Source: Hemibagrus wyckioides | Lineage: Eukaryota > Chordata > Actinopteri > Siluriformes > Bagridae | Direction of reading: 5' to 3' | Assembly: GCF_019097595.1 (NCBI RefSeq) | Contig: NC_080727.1 | Span: forward strand, 12,003,001 to 12,067,000 | DNA: 64,000 nucleotides | In this document: piece by piece, positions 51,000 through 64,000 of the stretch | Numbering within the stretch: position 1 is the stretch's first letter | Layout of the letters: each line of letters begins with the position of its first letter | Position numbers and translations under genes: made by a program | The notes under the pieces: model-generated | What the model was told of the DNA's origin: nothing | Seen by the model: only the letters and a program-made list of their open reading frames with translations | Databases searched by the model: none

Positions 51000-53900
51000 C
51001 TAGATAGTCTCTAATTTAGTAAACAGCTGCCTGCTTTTTTCAAAGAATTACGTTGGACATCTTACACTGTAATTTATTCAAAGTTGATACTAGCTTAGAC
51101 TTTTACTGTAACAGTAGACCCTATAACATATGGCCAGCTAGATTGCTGAAATGCTAGCGCTGTTCTCTGAGATGAGGCATTAGTTAGATTCATGGTAAGT
51201 TGCCAGCTAGCAAGCAGCCAGTAGCTTAACAGTTGATTGTGTCATAGATAACATCATTTTGTTGCACGATTAATGTTTTTTGTCTGATTTGCTGTACTTC
51301 TAGATTCAAGTGCTGAATCACTTTTTGTACTAACTTCTGTATGGTAGAACATTAACCATAATTCCTATAAAACACAGGGAACTGCAGAAAAAAGGTCAGC
51401 TCCCATTGTGACCTTGGAAGACAGCCAGGTAAATACATTAGGGGGAGAATAACTAATGCTCCTGGTGACCTTTAGAGGTGGAAAATGGACTCAAAAGGAA
51501 ATGCTGACCTGGTTTATAATATAGAGATGGGCTTTCCTGCATCTCCTGCCTTTACTGTTTTCCAGGATTAGTCTGGTTAAGTGGATGCACCCCAATTAGA
51601 CGTCTGCTGAGGTGTCCATGTAGGGGGAAGTGAAGTGTTTTTTGGGTGAGTGAAGCAGATTGGACAGCGAATGGATTCCTGAGAAAAAAACACTGAGAAG
51701 ATTAGCTTCGCGGGAAGGGCACACAGGATTATGTTTTATGACCACTCAAAATTAATGCCTGGCTCCGAACTGGTGCCCCAGACTGTGTTTATGGTGCAAA
51801 AGGATAATGAAAAAATAAAATGTAATGAATTGGACTGACCCAGTGCTTGTTGGTGTTTTGTTTTTCTTTTTTCCTGTTACTCAGGAGAAGTAGTGTGTAT
51901 GTTGCTGGTACTGGCAGCTGTCTCCCTCCAAAACAAAGTGTCCAGCATTTCTCTGAGAACATGTAGGTTTGCATATCAACACTAAGGGGGCACAAGAAAA
52001 CCCACAGTTCTCAGTCCTTCTTCATGAAAATGCTGCTAATTGTGTTTTCAAGGACCCTTGTGCACAGAATCCCACAAACACCACTGAAAGGATACGCCAT
52101 TGCAATGCTGATTTGACCGGGTTGAGTAAATTCAAAGGTTTTTTTCACTGTGAGAAGAATTATATGAAAACTATTTGAATTATATATACATAACACAGTT
52201 CCAAATACAGTTATGGGGACTATATTTAAAATAAAATAAAATAAAAAGTCTTAAAAAGTCTTTTGTTTGTAGACACTTTTGGAAATGAAGGTCCACTGTC
52301 TGGCAGTATTGTGCATCTCATATAACAGTGAAATCATATGATTATTACAGTTCCAGCAACATTTTTATTCCCAGTAATATGCCATATTTATGAGTAATTC
52401 CAGATACTTTGACAGGAAAACATTTACAGCTGGGCATTTCCCATACATGTTGAAATTTTTTTAGATGTTTATATGTGGCAAAAGTAATGTAAATTGCAGA
52501 AAAAACACGGAGGTAGGAATACATCCAGATTTAACACAACTGGTGATTTTTGACCATTGAATTTCCCTTATCCAGAGTGATGTCAAATCATGTTACACAT
52601 GTACTCATCTTGTTATAGCGACGGCATCAGGTTTCTGTGTGTGGGCTGGTTTTCTTTGTAATAAGCTCTCATGAGTTTTCTATACAATTCTAATTGGGAA
52701 TGTAATCCAATACACATCTTGACATGTGTCTTAATTCTGCAGTGGGAAGAATTAAGTTAGCTAGCATCATTAGCTGGAGTTTTGTAATATTACATACATT
52801 TCTATGAATGTGGTTCATTCAAAGCATTGCAAACATTTTAAATATTGATATTTTAAGAGAGATTGAAAATAAATTAATAAAACAAGAGAGATGATTGTAA
52901 GTTTCTCTCACTGCACTATTTATAAATCATATGTGTAGTAAATCAACCCCATGTGTAGTCATGATCCCTAGTTTGGGAACCTCTCCTCTAAGTGATTAAA
53001 AAAAATATTTACTTGTTTCTCTTGTATTAAAAAACTGACAGGAGGCCCATGTAAACACAGACATGGGCTGGAATGCAATTTTTCAAACAGCTTACTTTAA
53101 CTTTCACAGCCATAATGCTCTTCTACATATTTTCCAGGTTATTTGTACTAGTAAGAAAAAAGGACTATTGGACCTTTAATGAAAAGCTCTCTGTTTGCCA
53201 GGCCTTTCTTCCACTGGCTGGATTCAGCTACAGTTCATCTGGTTTTCCACCTGCTGTTCCAAATAATTCCACAAGCTCTGTATAGAATCAACATTTTTGT
53301 TTAGGGGATCTTTGGAAATCTCTGCAAATTCTGTATCATCAGATAGATGAATTGGTGTGAAACCACTTGGGCAAACTCGTTATCTCTCCTGTTCCCTCAC
53401 ACATAGGAAGATGATTGAGGTGTAATGCTAGCCACATTTTTCTTCCCAAACCCCTCCCGTGTCCTAATTCTGTCATTTTAACTGCTAAAATTAGCCTCAT
53501 TACCCTGCAATTAACTAGCTAATTTGGCAGCAAGAGACAGTGTTATTAGAAAGTGCAACACTAGTTAACAATAGATGTCATACTTTAATCATTTCGAGGT
53601 AATGTTGCTGACTAACAGCGAAATTATGAAATCGACACTTAATGTAAAATATTTCGAATGTAAAGTTACTAGCCAGATAGCTCACTATTTCTGCAAGAAA
53701 TGGCCTCATTTTTATTTAACTTAATGTTTGTGTGATGTAATGTTATATAATTAGCAGAACCAAGTTACTCCTCTGCAGTGACTGAATTTCCATTACATTG
53801 CAGCAGCAAAACTGACCCAAATGCTGGGTCATTATCAGATTTAATTAATTAGAAAAAAAATCTGGGTCGTAACACAAACTACCCAAAAGAAGAAAAAAAA

Positions 53901-54131
53901 AACAGTAAAATGGTTCAAGCTGCTGAACCCAGTGACTGGTTATGTAAATTAATGAATGTAAAAAATGATTTTCTGCAACAGCAGCTCTGACAGTAGTTTC
54001 AGCTACAAGGCAAATGACAAGTTTTATGCAAAGGATCTAACACATCACTCTTTAGTATAAGCTCATTCACAGGGACTTCTATGACACTGCACATAATCTA
54101 TAATAAAGACTAATAAGAAATACATTAAAAA

Positions 54132-54174
<43 letters not shown>

Positions 54175-54600
54175 TATTTCTATTTATTTATTCTATTTTT
54201 TTTTTAATCCATACAAATCGTTGAATCTCCAGTCAGCATTTTCTAAAAAGCTATAACTTTAAGTTTTCCGACACAGGAAAATCTTCAGGACAAAAGAATT
54301 TGAACTTTGTGCTTTATTATAGATAGATCAGCTTTGGCCATCAGGCTGATCTGGCATTACACCACTTCTCACTGTAGATTATTTTCCCAGAAGAGAAAGT
54401 GCCCAAATGTTTTATTCTTTACATTATTCCTATATCCTCCATATTCTGTATAAACCTGTGCAGTGTATAAACATACACGGCCATAAATCAGCTATCCGTA
54501 TCGGGCTGATTGTTAAAGCAGGTGTGTTAGATTATGGTAGATGATTAGGAAGGTAAGGAAGGCAGATTTCCAGAAACATGAGTGATAACCGGTGTTTGTA
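51000..54600. other. Intergenic, no gene recognised
   Basis: Low repeat content apart from an (ATT)n microsatellite at 54137-54172. No supported coding sequence; small ORFs show no family resemblance. Confidence 0.45.
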
Positions 54601-54639
54601 GTTAGTGTCCAGAAGCGGGCGCTATCATTCTAACTGGCC

Positions 54640-54799
54640 AACTGGTGCACCCCTGTTCGATCCGGCAGAGTGGTACGGTCCAGACTCTGCCTCTCTCCCT
54701 ATGGAGTTGTTGCTGAGGAGCTTTCAGACTTTAGGGCAGAGAGAGAGGGAGAGAAAGAGAGAGGGAGAGAGAGAGTGAATGAGTAAAGCGGGCGTTGAC
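54640..54799 (+). promoter_or_regulatory. Probable 5' UTR/promoter of the unidentified gene
   Basis: Higher GC content from about 54600 and a purine-rich GA tract at 54735-54776 immediately precede the start codon. GC- and CpG-rich sequence resumes at 55090-55350 in the first intron. No TATA box is seen. Confidence 0.4.
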
Positions 54800-54893
54800 A
54801 TGGCGCTGGGAAAGACTGCCCGTTATCTCAGGAATATCCCGAATCAACCGGCCACGCATTTCACACTTCTGATTCTTCTGGGCATCTCTTGCG
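54800..54893 (+). CDS. First exon of an unidentified signal-peptide protein
   Basis: The ATG at 54800 (GACATGG context) opens MALGKTARYLRNIPNQPATH followed by the hydrophobic FTLLILLGISC, then a donor G|GTAGGTG after 54893, i.e. phase 1. An in-frame upstream ATG at 54779 would add MSKAGVD but has a poorer context. A basic N-region plus short hydrophobic core looks like a signal peptide. A phase-1 intron straight after it is typical of immunoglobulin-superfamily and similar extracellular-domain genes, but that is only a hint. I do not recognise the protein. No second exon was found before the window end, so intron 1 exceeds 9 kb. Confidence 0.6.
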
Positions 54894-57800
54894 GTAGGTG
54901 TTTTTATTTACTTGTCGCTTGTATATTTTAAAAGGCACGATAACTATGTTCCAGTAGAGTTGCTGTTTAGTAAACTATAACCATGCATGCAACTCACTCA
55001 GTTGTGTTTTAACTAGATTCCCGGGAAATAAACTAGCATGCAGAGTGTTTTTCCCGTTCTCTGTAATGACTCGAATCTGTTTTGTTGGAATGGATCCATG
55101 TCCCATATTTGGGGCACGCGGATGATGTCCAACCATGTGGACATGTCGGAAAAAGTTGACGACGCGGACATAACTCTGGCCGAAACTTAGTTTGCACGAG
55201 CCGAACTGCAGATTCTCCATGTATTTCTTGGCGTTTTTCCAAGTTTTTTGTCGTCTCCGTTAACTCACGGCACGAGCTCGTGCGGCGGAATCTCGCGCGC
55301 TGGTTGTGTGATCTCTCCGGCTGCCATGGAGACGTGCTGGAGGGACAGGAACCGGAGAGGAATCTGACCCCTAAACCTCACACACCAGCTACCGAACTAA
55401 ACAAACACTGGGTCAGGATAGTAAAGCCACCCATTATCTGACATGCTGTGGTCACTAGCGGGTTTGGATTTTCAGATTTATTTATTTATTTATTTGTTTT
55501 TGGAAACTAATGAAGCAGACTTTTATAGTTAACATCTGCACTCGTTTTTGGCATCCATACTGCTCAGTTTGGGCATTATATCAAACAATCTGTTTATCCC
55601 CTGGGATGAGTGTTCACATCCTCATCATTAACCTGTTAGAGTTGGAAAAGAAGCCTTATTTGGACTGGATTAGTTTTACATAGGGGTTTCTGAAACTGCT
55701 GGAAAAACTTACAAAACATTAGAGTAGCATGGTCATGAACCCACATGCGTTTTTTATTATAGAAGACAAAACAGTTTGTATTAAAACAAGCTGTTTTATA
55801 TTATGCTTTGATTTGTTTTTATTTTATTCATTTATTATGCATTCATACATTGCAAGTTCAGACCCATCGTTGTCATTTATACAGAGATTGTTTATCTCTT
55901 GTGAATCACTTATGAATTCTACAGACATCCTGCAGCTTAACACAGTTGGCAGGAAGTCCATTCCCATCCAAATATTACTTTACACATAAAGATGAGCAAT
56001 ATTAAATGGAACAGAGATTTTGTTGAGTAATTTGAGTTGAGAAATGTAAAAAAACAGGGAGTGATTATCTTCAGCTTGTGTATTTTGATGCCTTTTCGGT
56101 CAATGTAGAAATAACATGAGGTAAGTTAACTTGATCATGCAGCACATGTCTCGTGTGGTCTCTAGGCTGAGAGAAATGTCACACACAATACAATTTTATA
56201 TCACTGATAGGAAAAAAAATCCCAAATAATTTGTCATATGGAGAAGCATGGAATTTAAACACCACTCATTACAGTCCTGGAAAAGTACAGGCATTCACAT
56301 TTCAGTGAAAAAGTAATTTTCTGAATCTATTGCTTGTATACATTTTTGGTATTTTCTGTTCATTTCATATTTGCAAGCAAATGACCTTTTTTAAAAATGT
56401 CATGAAAACAAAGAAACAAAAAGTCTGTCCAGCTTTAACATCTGGAAAAATGTCATGAAAGTGTCTGGAAGCACAGTTTTAGAGAAGCTGATTTGGATAG
56501 CAGATTTTATACAGAGTTCTAACTCCGTTCTATTTTGTGGTAAACTGCAACTCATAAAAGTTTTATTTTTATTAAGAAAGCTAGAGCATGAAGTTTGCCG
56601 TTGTGGTAACAGCAGTGAATGAGGCCATTTAATTAATCCTCACCACCACAGAATTAACACAAATGTCAGGATGGGTGTCAGATTTCAGTGACCGAGTCAG
56701 AATTGTCTCAAAAATTTAAGATTAAATGTAATTTTGCGGGTCATGTGGTCAGCTTTTGACATCTTTTGTTTTAGAAAAGTCAAAATCGGTGACTGCGGCT
56801 GGTGAAAGTCATTCATTTGTGAAATTCATTAATAGAAAACAGTAGTTTATCTGTTTAGCTTTAAGGGAGCACCATAGTTGGTCATTAACTCCACATTCAT
56901 GTCTTAAATGTCAAAATCAGACCCAGTGTTGACTGATGCCCATACAAAGTCATACAATTCTCTTTTAAAAATAGTCCCTGAAAGTTTAATTGCCCAAGAT
57001 GATGTGATTTCCTACATAAGCATTTGTGAGTCTCACCTGCCACCAAACACCGACAGACTGAGTGAATTTCTATAGTGACAGGAGAAGTAAAGCTTTATTC
57101 TGGGTCTTGTTTCCCGTTGCTTGGTTTGTAGAAACTTATCAACACCCCCTGTCAGGCCGGGCAGAGCCAAGTGTGTGTTCAGTTTTACCAACTGATATTT
57201 ACCCCTGAATTCCACCATTGTCCACCCTGGGTTATTGGGCTTATAGATGGGAACAATGTCAGCTCTGTGTGTGGCCACCATGCTGTTTAAGTCAACATTT
57301 GTCCACTGATTGGGGATGTTTGCAAGCCATGCTTGTCTTTTCCTCTTTAAGGTGTACTATAGCACTGATTGTGCAGGTGTTGTGCTGTGTAGGTCAGTTA
57401 TATAGTTTAATTCACAGTGTGCTTTGTTCTCCCTACTTTTTAGGAGAAAACTTTTTTTTATGTAAAAGAAAACAGTGTCTTGTTGAGAAAATGAGCCAAA
57501 ATCTAAAAATAAAGTGTAAACATTTGGGCACATGCAGTTTTAGGAGAACTTTCTGTTCAGCATGGGGTTGTGTAATAAAGCAGAGTGCTTATTGTTTTGC
57601 ATGAAGCTGTGTTCGACTTCAAATAAGTTGTATTGTAGATGTCAAACTCGATGTCATTTGTTTATATCTTTGTTTGATTATAGAGACAGCATTCTGAGCA
57701 TTGTTGTAGGCATGTGGCCTTTCTCTGTTCTCGTAGTGCATTAATCCCTGTCCTGTTTTCACCTGAAGCATTGGTTTAGAATTTTATACTGCATCATGTC

Positions 57801-58764
57801 TGCCTGTTGAGGAAATGTATAAAATTAATGGGCTCAAAGGTCAGGATAGTTCCAGAATACACGTCTGTGTCTGGGTGACCTGAGGTCTGGCGGGGTCGTC
57901 CGGTGTGGCTGCCTCCTGCAGGTATCTCCACACAGAAGGCTGGTCATCAGTCGCTCTGGCATGAATGATGGCAGTGGGTGTAAGAGCAGCAGGGCGGGGG
58001 AGCAATGAAACCACAAACCTCAGCGTCTTCCTGTTGGTCTGTTTTGCTCTACACAATCTCCTCCTTAGACCTAAAGTATGTTTCCTCCTTGTTTTATAGA
58101 GTACTTTAGGTCTCTGGGGTATCCATCATAGCCTGGAAATGACTGATGTCTTGTCTCAGGATGTACTGATCCAGCTGAGTCTTGGGTATTGAGCTGATCT
58201 CAGTCTGAAACTGTGAATTGCTTACGGATCAGATCTGTTAAATATGATGCACTGTTTTATTTTTTATTCCTGGCATAAGTGGGCTTAACTTTGTTTTCCT
58301 GCTCCACCATTTAATTAGAATTTTTTTCTAATCGTAAGCAAAAGCAAGCAAGATAGCATCCTTACACCTACCTTTTGAAAGACTTTTTGAAAGAATCATT
58401 TATTTATCTACTTCTTTATTTATTACTATACTTTTTTTTAATGCCTCAGAAAAACTGATTTCAGAATATAGCAATTCAATTAACTGGCTAGTTCCTTTGT
58501 TTCAGAACAATTTTCTAAATTAGATCTGACCCCAGCTGAAACAGAGCTACCCCAGCTGAGCTTTTTTAATTAAAGGCAACCCAAAAGCCATATATAGTTT
58601 TGAGTGTGTGTACTGGGCAGGCACTCTGTAGCCAACGGAGGGCTCTAAAAAAAATCAAGCTGCACCTTTAAGCAATGACTGTAATTATTATGCACTTATT
58701 AAAGTTGGGAGAGGAAAAACACTAGATCAGTATCAGGAATCAGATGATGATGATGTTGTCCTGC

Positions 58765-58930
58765 AGCTACTTCCTGTTCAGGGTCGCCACAGCGGATCAT
58801 CCGATCTGCGTATTTGATTTTGGCACAGGTTTTTATGCCGGATGCCCTTCTTGACGCAACTCTCCCATTGTATCCGGGTTTGGGACCTACACGGAGAGTT
58901 AACCCTTCTCATCAAAAACAGGCCGCAGTG
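58765..58930 (-). repeat. Fish retroposon fragment
   Basis: 'GGTCGCCACAGCGGATCATC' and 'ATGCCGGATGCCCTTCTTGA' then 'CGCAACTCTCCCA' are frequent phrases in fish SINE/RTE-related repeats. The first is shared in degraded form with the RTE copy at 35563. Confidence 0.55.
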
Positions 58931-60849
58931 GTGAGAACATGGGATCCTGCTGCTGGACCACCAGGGAACTTTAGTATCTCAGCAGTACATTGATTGTACT
59001 GTAGGCTGCAGAATTATTAGTGCCCTTGCTCAATGTGGCTTATGAGGGGAAAAAATGTCTTGGTGTTTAATTAGCCTTATCTCACAGCGTCGATAAAATG
59101 GATTCACTTTAATTAAAGGATAGATTTCTAAGAAAATAACTCCAGCAAAATATTTATTTTTAATGTAGCCATGTGTCAGAATTATTGGCACCTCTATAAA
59201 AGTCAACGAGGCATGTCATCATTTATATTTTACTTTAAAAGAAAACTCAACCCTGAATGACCTGCATGTCAGTGTATATATAATCAATATGTGATCTTCA
59301 GTGGGGCAATTATTACATTTATGATTGCATTTTCTTTATTCTACACACCTTTAACTTTCATGCTAAAACAGTGAGCATGGTGAGTGAGAAAAGAGCGCTT
59401 GCTCTCTTGTTTTTAGGAGATGATCTCTGGATGTTCTCCCTTATGTTTGAGATTTATCCTAAATTTTTCTTAGTAAACACCATTGTAATTGTGTTAGCGA
59501 GAAGAAAAGCCCCTGTGACATCAGCACATCACAAAACCACTAACCTTTTCCAACAAATGAGCATGTTTTCCTTTGTTTACCTGAGTGTTAAGGAAGCAGT
59601 CATTTATGACTTTCTGCTCCACTGGGGTTTAAGTATTAGGCGTCTCAATGTGCAAATTCCCCTAGTCATCATCAGGGGTTCCGTTAACGGGGAATTTTTT
59701 CATCATTTACCGAATTTTGAAAGCATTGACAGAAAATTACAAAGACCATCCGTCATTTTGACGGATACAAAATGAGGCATTCAATCTTGGTGTGCATGGG
59801 GTTGGTCTTCTGCCCTTAAAATAGAACATCAAAACCCTTCTACTAGCAGCGGTTTTAAAAACGCAAACTCCCTCTGCATGTGCTCATTCAGCTCCAGTGG
59901 CATAACTACACACTCGTGTGTTTACACATCTGGTGACATACATATATATTTAGTAGCATTTCAACTTGGTGGTAGTGACAAACGCTACCAGACACAGCAC
60001 GTGATCATTGCAGTAACAAATAACATCAATGCACAAAGAATGCTTGCAAATAGCCGGACATGAATGATGTTTGTGCTGTAATGGAGGAGGCTTAGTTTAT
60101 GAAGAGTACATCTGTAGCATTTCAAAGAGTCTGACTGCACAAAACCACTGGCAGTAAACATCTACCAAACAGCTAACAGCTCCTGTTTACAGGCCCTAAC
60201 TACGCAGCTGCTGTTCCTCCAGATCAGTGAGATCTCGTTTATATATATATATATATATATATACATACATACACATAATAATATTATAAAATACTCCCAC
60301 ACTGCACATGCCCTGACTGTTACCACTGCGAGGTAACTAGTTTATTGTTTATACTTGTGTTCATTAGCAACTGTAGTTTAAATGAACTAGTTAGCCAGCC
60401 AAGTGTGAAAAATGCACCTAACCCTAGCTAGCTGTTAACTGCTTACATGAGTCTGGAATATAGCAGTTGAGGGAATTTGCTGTCACTCACATAGTTTAGT
60501 AGAGAATCAGTGCTCGCAGTGCTCAGTGTTCAAAAAGGTCTTTTTCAGATGGTTAATGGGGACAAAAAAGACATAAAAATAAACTTTGACTGACTTTTAT
60601 AGCCCTGTCCGTCAACACGATAGATAATTATTGAGTGTAACACAGCCTCTTGTCTTTATTGTCAGCATGGGTTGGGAATGAGCATCACCAGTAGCAGTTA
60701 GATTCCAACACAGGGGCAGGGAATTATTCCTGGCGTTCAGCTCTGTGAGTTCCACTTAACCTCTTCTAAGTCTTCTCTGCTTTCTGTTTAGTTTCATTTC
60801 CACTGCAGGAATGGACTTTTTTTTTTTGTCAACTATTTTCTTGTCATTT

Positions 60850-61040
60850 GGGTCAGTGGTGGCTCACTGGATAAAATGATGTGCTAGTGATCAGGAGTTT
60901 GTGAGTACAAATCCAAGAAAACCTCCAGGAAGACCTTCATTCCTTTCACCCCGTGCTTGGCTTGGATTGGATTAGATTCTGCCTCCGAACCTGCGATGGA
61001 TAATAGTGTCTCCCAGATGAATAAAAGTATTTACAAGTCA
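60850..61040 (+). repeat. tRNA-derived SINE, diverged
   Basis: Head 'GTGGCTCACTGGATAAAATG', box-B-like 'GAGTTTGTGAGTACAAATCC' and tail 'GTCTCCCAGATGAATAAAAG' keep the family layout, with many changes. Confidence 0.5.
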
Positions 61041-64000
61041 TTTATTCAGTTTGCTCTGACTTCTTTTTGTTATTAATCTAGAACTCTTTCCGTACAACTG
61101 ACCTTCACTCCCTTTTTATAGAAGTCATGTGACAATCTGACATTTGGAAAATGTGTGTCAGAAGTTCCTCTTTATACCGAACACTCGGAGAACGCTTGTA
61201 GAACATCTTTAACCTTAAAGGTCACTTCAGACTCTACATGGAGTAGCTACTGGTTGAATGAAGTACGGCTTGTTCTTTTTCTTGATTTCTCTTCATCCGA
61301 GTCTTTGGTTCCGTTCTTCTTTATCGCTCTTCTCTCTTTCTTTTCTTAGATCAATAAAAGCACTAAAAGGTTACGCTGGGTCGAGACATCAGCACTGTTT
61401 GCTAACTCAATCCTTCGGCACTTTTCTTGCTCCTCCTGTGCTGAGATCTCTGCAGCTCGGCCTGCTGTAGCTCTGCCCATTAGGAGCACTTTCATGGGCT
61501 TCCAGTATGTTAGTGATGACGTCGTCGGTGCAATGTATAGTCCGGCTTTAAGAGAGCAAAAGCATATGTATTAGGCATTAGATCTTTCTTGGTATGGACT
61601 GGTACTCAGCAGACTTACACAAACTAATGAACAGCAGTCAGATGGGATACGGGGAAAAGAAAAGGAAACATTATTTCATTATTTATGACTAAGCCAGACT
61701 GTGTATGGAGGGGGAAATGAAGTTGGATCAGGAATGTTTTGCGGATGTTTTTGTTCCCCAGTTGCTCAATCAGAGATGTTTCCAATTGGTGAGGACTTGC
61801 ATGAATAATGAATGACCTCTTTTTACATTCAGCCTTTCAAATGGGTTCCTAGGAATTTAGCAGGAAGGTCGGAGGCTCTTCAGCAGTCTTTTCAGGTGGA
61901 ATCTGCCATCAACCATGACCCGTTGAACATGGCATGGTTCCTGTGTATTGAAGAGTTAAATGAAAACTAGCCTAAGCCAAAAATATTATCTTTATTTAAA
62001 GTTGATCCTTGCTTGTGGATTCTCGGTTGTGGAGTTGTTTGAATTCAGTAAGTCACTGTACCATAGACAAGCTGTAATTAAAACCATCTGGGTAGCGGCC
62101 AATTATTTCAACCTACTGTAAATCCTTTGCGTGTGTGTGGCTTTGCCCTACAGCTCCGGCTTTCACTTTGTAGCCACTTTTATTATCTTTTTCCATCCAA
62201 TATTTCAACACTGCCTCATTATAGATGAGTTTACTTATGGACTGATGGAACGATTCTAAAAATAAAAGAAAGTTTCTCTTTGTTAGATCACTATATCGTG
62301 CTAATTTCTACTAGCGTCCCTGGGCTAGTTCCAAGCTGTAACTGAACAAATTCAGTCGGAGTAGCACACCTACCCCAAACAAAACGATCAGATAGATGTG
62401 GTAAATTGAAGGACAAGCCAATTTAGTTTGTTTGTGTGGTGAAGAACAATGTCTGTACCAAGAGCATGCTCTTTTCTAGTGTGTGTGGAGTCTTATGGAA
62501 TAGCTTATGAACTCTGCGTAGAGTGCTACAAGTTTACAAATAAAGCCACATAGCACTGAAGATGCAATAATTGCAACCACTCAACAAGCCTCCACCACAA
62601 CATTTGCATCTACAAAAATGCAGCAAACAAAAACAACTTTCAAAGCTTTAAACAAACAGCAAAACACAATAGCCCTCAGTCTCGTCTTGTCTAGTTTCGG
62701 AGGTTTGCCATAGGTGTTTTGGGAAAGAGCTGTCTGACTCCAGACAATGTTCATTTCAGCTTTGTCCATTACCACAGAGTTAGAAAAGAACATGTGTTGG
62801 GTTGAGTTTCCATCCACAAAAACAAGGATCTGAGGACAAAAACAAGTGTTTATGTCTGTTACACAAAAGGCTTTGTGATGAACAAAAGCAAGCAAGTTTT
62901 TCTGTGTACTGCATGTTTCCATGGTTCAGGAGCAGATTTCAGCATTGTGACACATTCAAAATATGAATGTAGTGTCAGAGACGGAATGGTCAGACATGGA
63001 GTTTAGGGGTTTGGCTTCCAATCCTCGGTTATTTTAGTCTGAAATGGCAGAAATGAGATGAATCTTGGTGATGATTAAAAACAAACTGAAAACAAAACAC
63101 GATTTTTTTATATTTATATTTTATTTTAAATGCAATGCTTAGATCATTCATGAATCATCTGGACTGGTCACATAAGACGGAAATCTTTTCAAGCATCTAC
63201 ACAGGGTCTAGTAGAATAACCCATTTCACTGACAGTCATGATTTACTGCCACTTTCCTCCTCATTTTGTCTACAGCAATCAAATAATGCATGCCAGCACA
63301 AAATCAGCCATAAATCTGAGGCTTCGACTATGTAGCAAGAAGTTTGAAGCTACTGGTGGCCAAAAATTGAGGGGGAAAGCACAAATTTGCCCCCAGAAGC
63401 TATCACGATCTGCGATACAATATTTACAATATGTGTGTTAATATCATGTGCACATTTCTCTCCAGCACCTTTTTGTAGGTTTCATTTATATTTATTTATC
63501 TTGTGAAGCAGTCTCTGGCAAAATAATTTCCTTCAGAATGTATAAAGTTCTATGTTATCAACAAGTTTCCTGAAAAACACTTAAAAACCTTATCAAACAG
63601 TGAAGTACAACACTTCATAACCGACATGTGCCCAAAATGGATTTGTTGATTTTCTTTGTTTTTGCCATCTATGGTGCATTTAGATTATAATATGTCTGGG
63701 AAGCAGCTTTACTATTTAATAAAACATTTGAAACTTGATGTATAACTCAAATGTTAGTACATTTGAGGATTTTTGTATTTTCCCCCCCAATTGTCCAAAA
63801 AAATGACTCTCTTCATGTGAGAAATCTTTCATCTTGTTTTGTAATTATTGATGAAATGTTGAAGATTTTGGAGTCTGGAACTATTTAGCCTCTAATTATA
63901 TGCTATTGCTAACTAGGTAACTAGTTAATGCCTGAGAATGTGTGGAACCACGTTGCAGACACATGGTAAAACCTCACATTAAAGCACCTCTCAGGTAAAA

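Larger units (their letters stand above)
54894..64000 (+). other. Inferred intron 1 of the unidentified gene
   Basis: No exon with a plausible acceptor, donor and coding character was found. It contains a CpG-rich stretch (55090-55350), a fish repeat at 58765-58930, a palindrome cluster at 59654-59766, (AT)n at 60238-60261 and a SINE at 60850-61040. Small ORFs here have no recognisable family. Confidence 0.4.

Noticed and set aside
57833..58060. Minus-strand ORFs with Ala/Pro/Thr-rich translation (HARATDDQPSVWRYLQEAATP)
   Set aside because: GC-richer than the surroundings and possibly an old repeat or retrocopy, but I cannot match it to a family or find splice signals.
59371..59775. 134-codon plus-strand ORF
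   Set aside because: No recognisable domain; its 3' part lies in the palindrome cluster, and the frame looks fortuitous.
62581..62922. 113-codon minus-strand ORF (METCSTQKNLLAF...)
   Set aside because: No family resemblance, odd Cys/Val-rich composition and no gene context; possibly part of an unclassified repeat.

Overview
This window looks like teleost fish nuclear DNA, probably from an otophysan such as a catfish. It carries spliced vertebrate genes with long introns, an AT-rich background with many microsatellites, and a dense load of Tc1/mariner relics and tRNA-derived SINEs of types familiar from that group. The species assignment is inference. There are no prokaryotic features, and every long uninterrupted ORF is either a transposon remnant or low-complexity sequence.

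Three genes can be supported, all on the + strand. (1) nsg2 lies at about 190-16520. It is a neuronal vesicle-trafficking membrane protein with four coding exons joining cleanly in phase 0 to give 184 residues. (2) diablo (Smac) lies at about 24590-29880. It has six coding exons giving 230 residues, with a mitochondrial presequence followed by an Ala-Val-Pro-Phe IAP-binding motif. (3) The first exon of an unidentified secreted or membrane protein lies at 54800-54893. It ends in a phase-1 donor, and the gene continues past the window end; nothing recognisable follows in the last 9 kb.

The remainder is intron or intergenic sequence filled with mobile-element debris. At least eight Tc1/mariner-type copies or MITEs are visible. 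Three full-length relics have clear matching ends: 22785-24098 (nested inside another transposon), 32770-34107 and 41508-42946. Others are internally deleted, chimeric or antisense. There are also pieces of Ty3/Gypsy pol (about 11600-11840 and 44500-46250, both minus strand), a possible DIRS-like tyrosine-recombinase scrap (3097-3290, minus), pieces of several LINE clades, tRNA-derived SINEs in both orientations, and a 320-bp AT array with a roughly 60-bp higher-order period.

The genes do not form a functional unit: nsg2 is neuronal and endosomal, while diablo is mitochondrial and pro-apoptotic. I found no convincing undescribed biological system. The most useful second looks are the extra residues in nsg2 exon 3, the diablo exon-6 acceptor embedded in a microsatellite, paired AP-1 motifs upstream of diablo, inverted repeat copies flanking diablo, and the structure of the nested and chimeric transposons.
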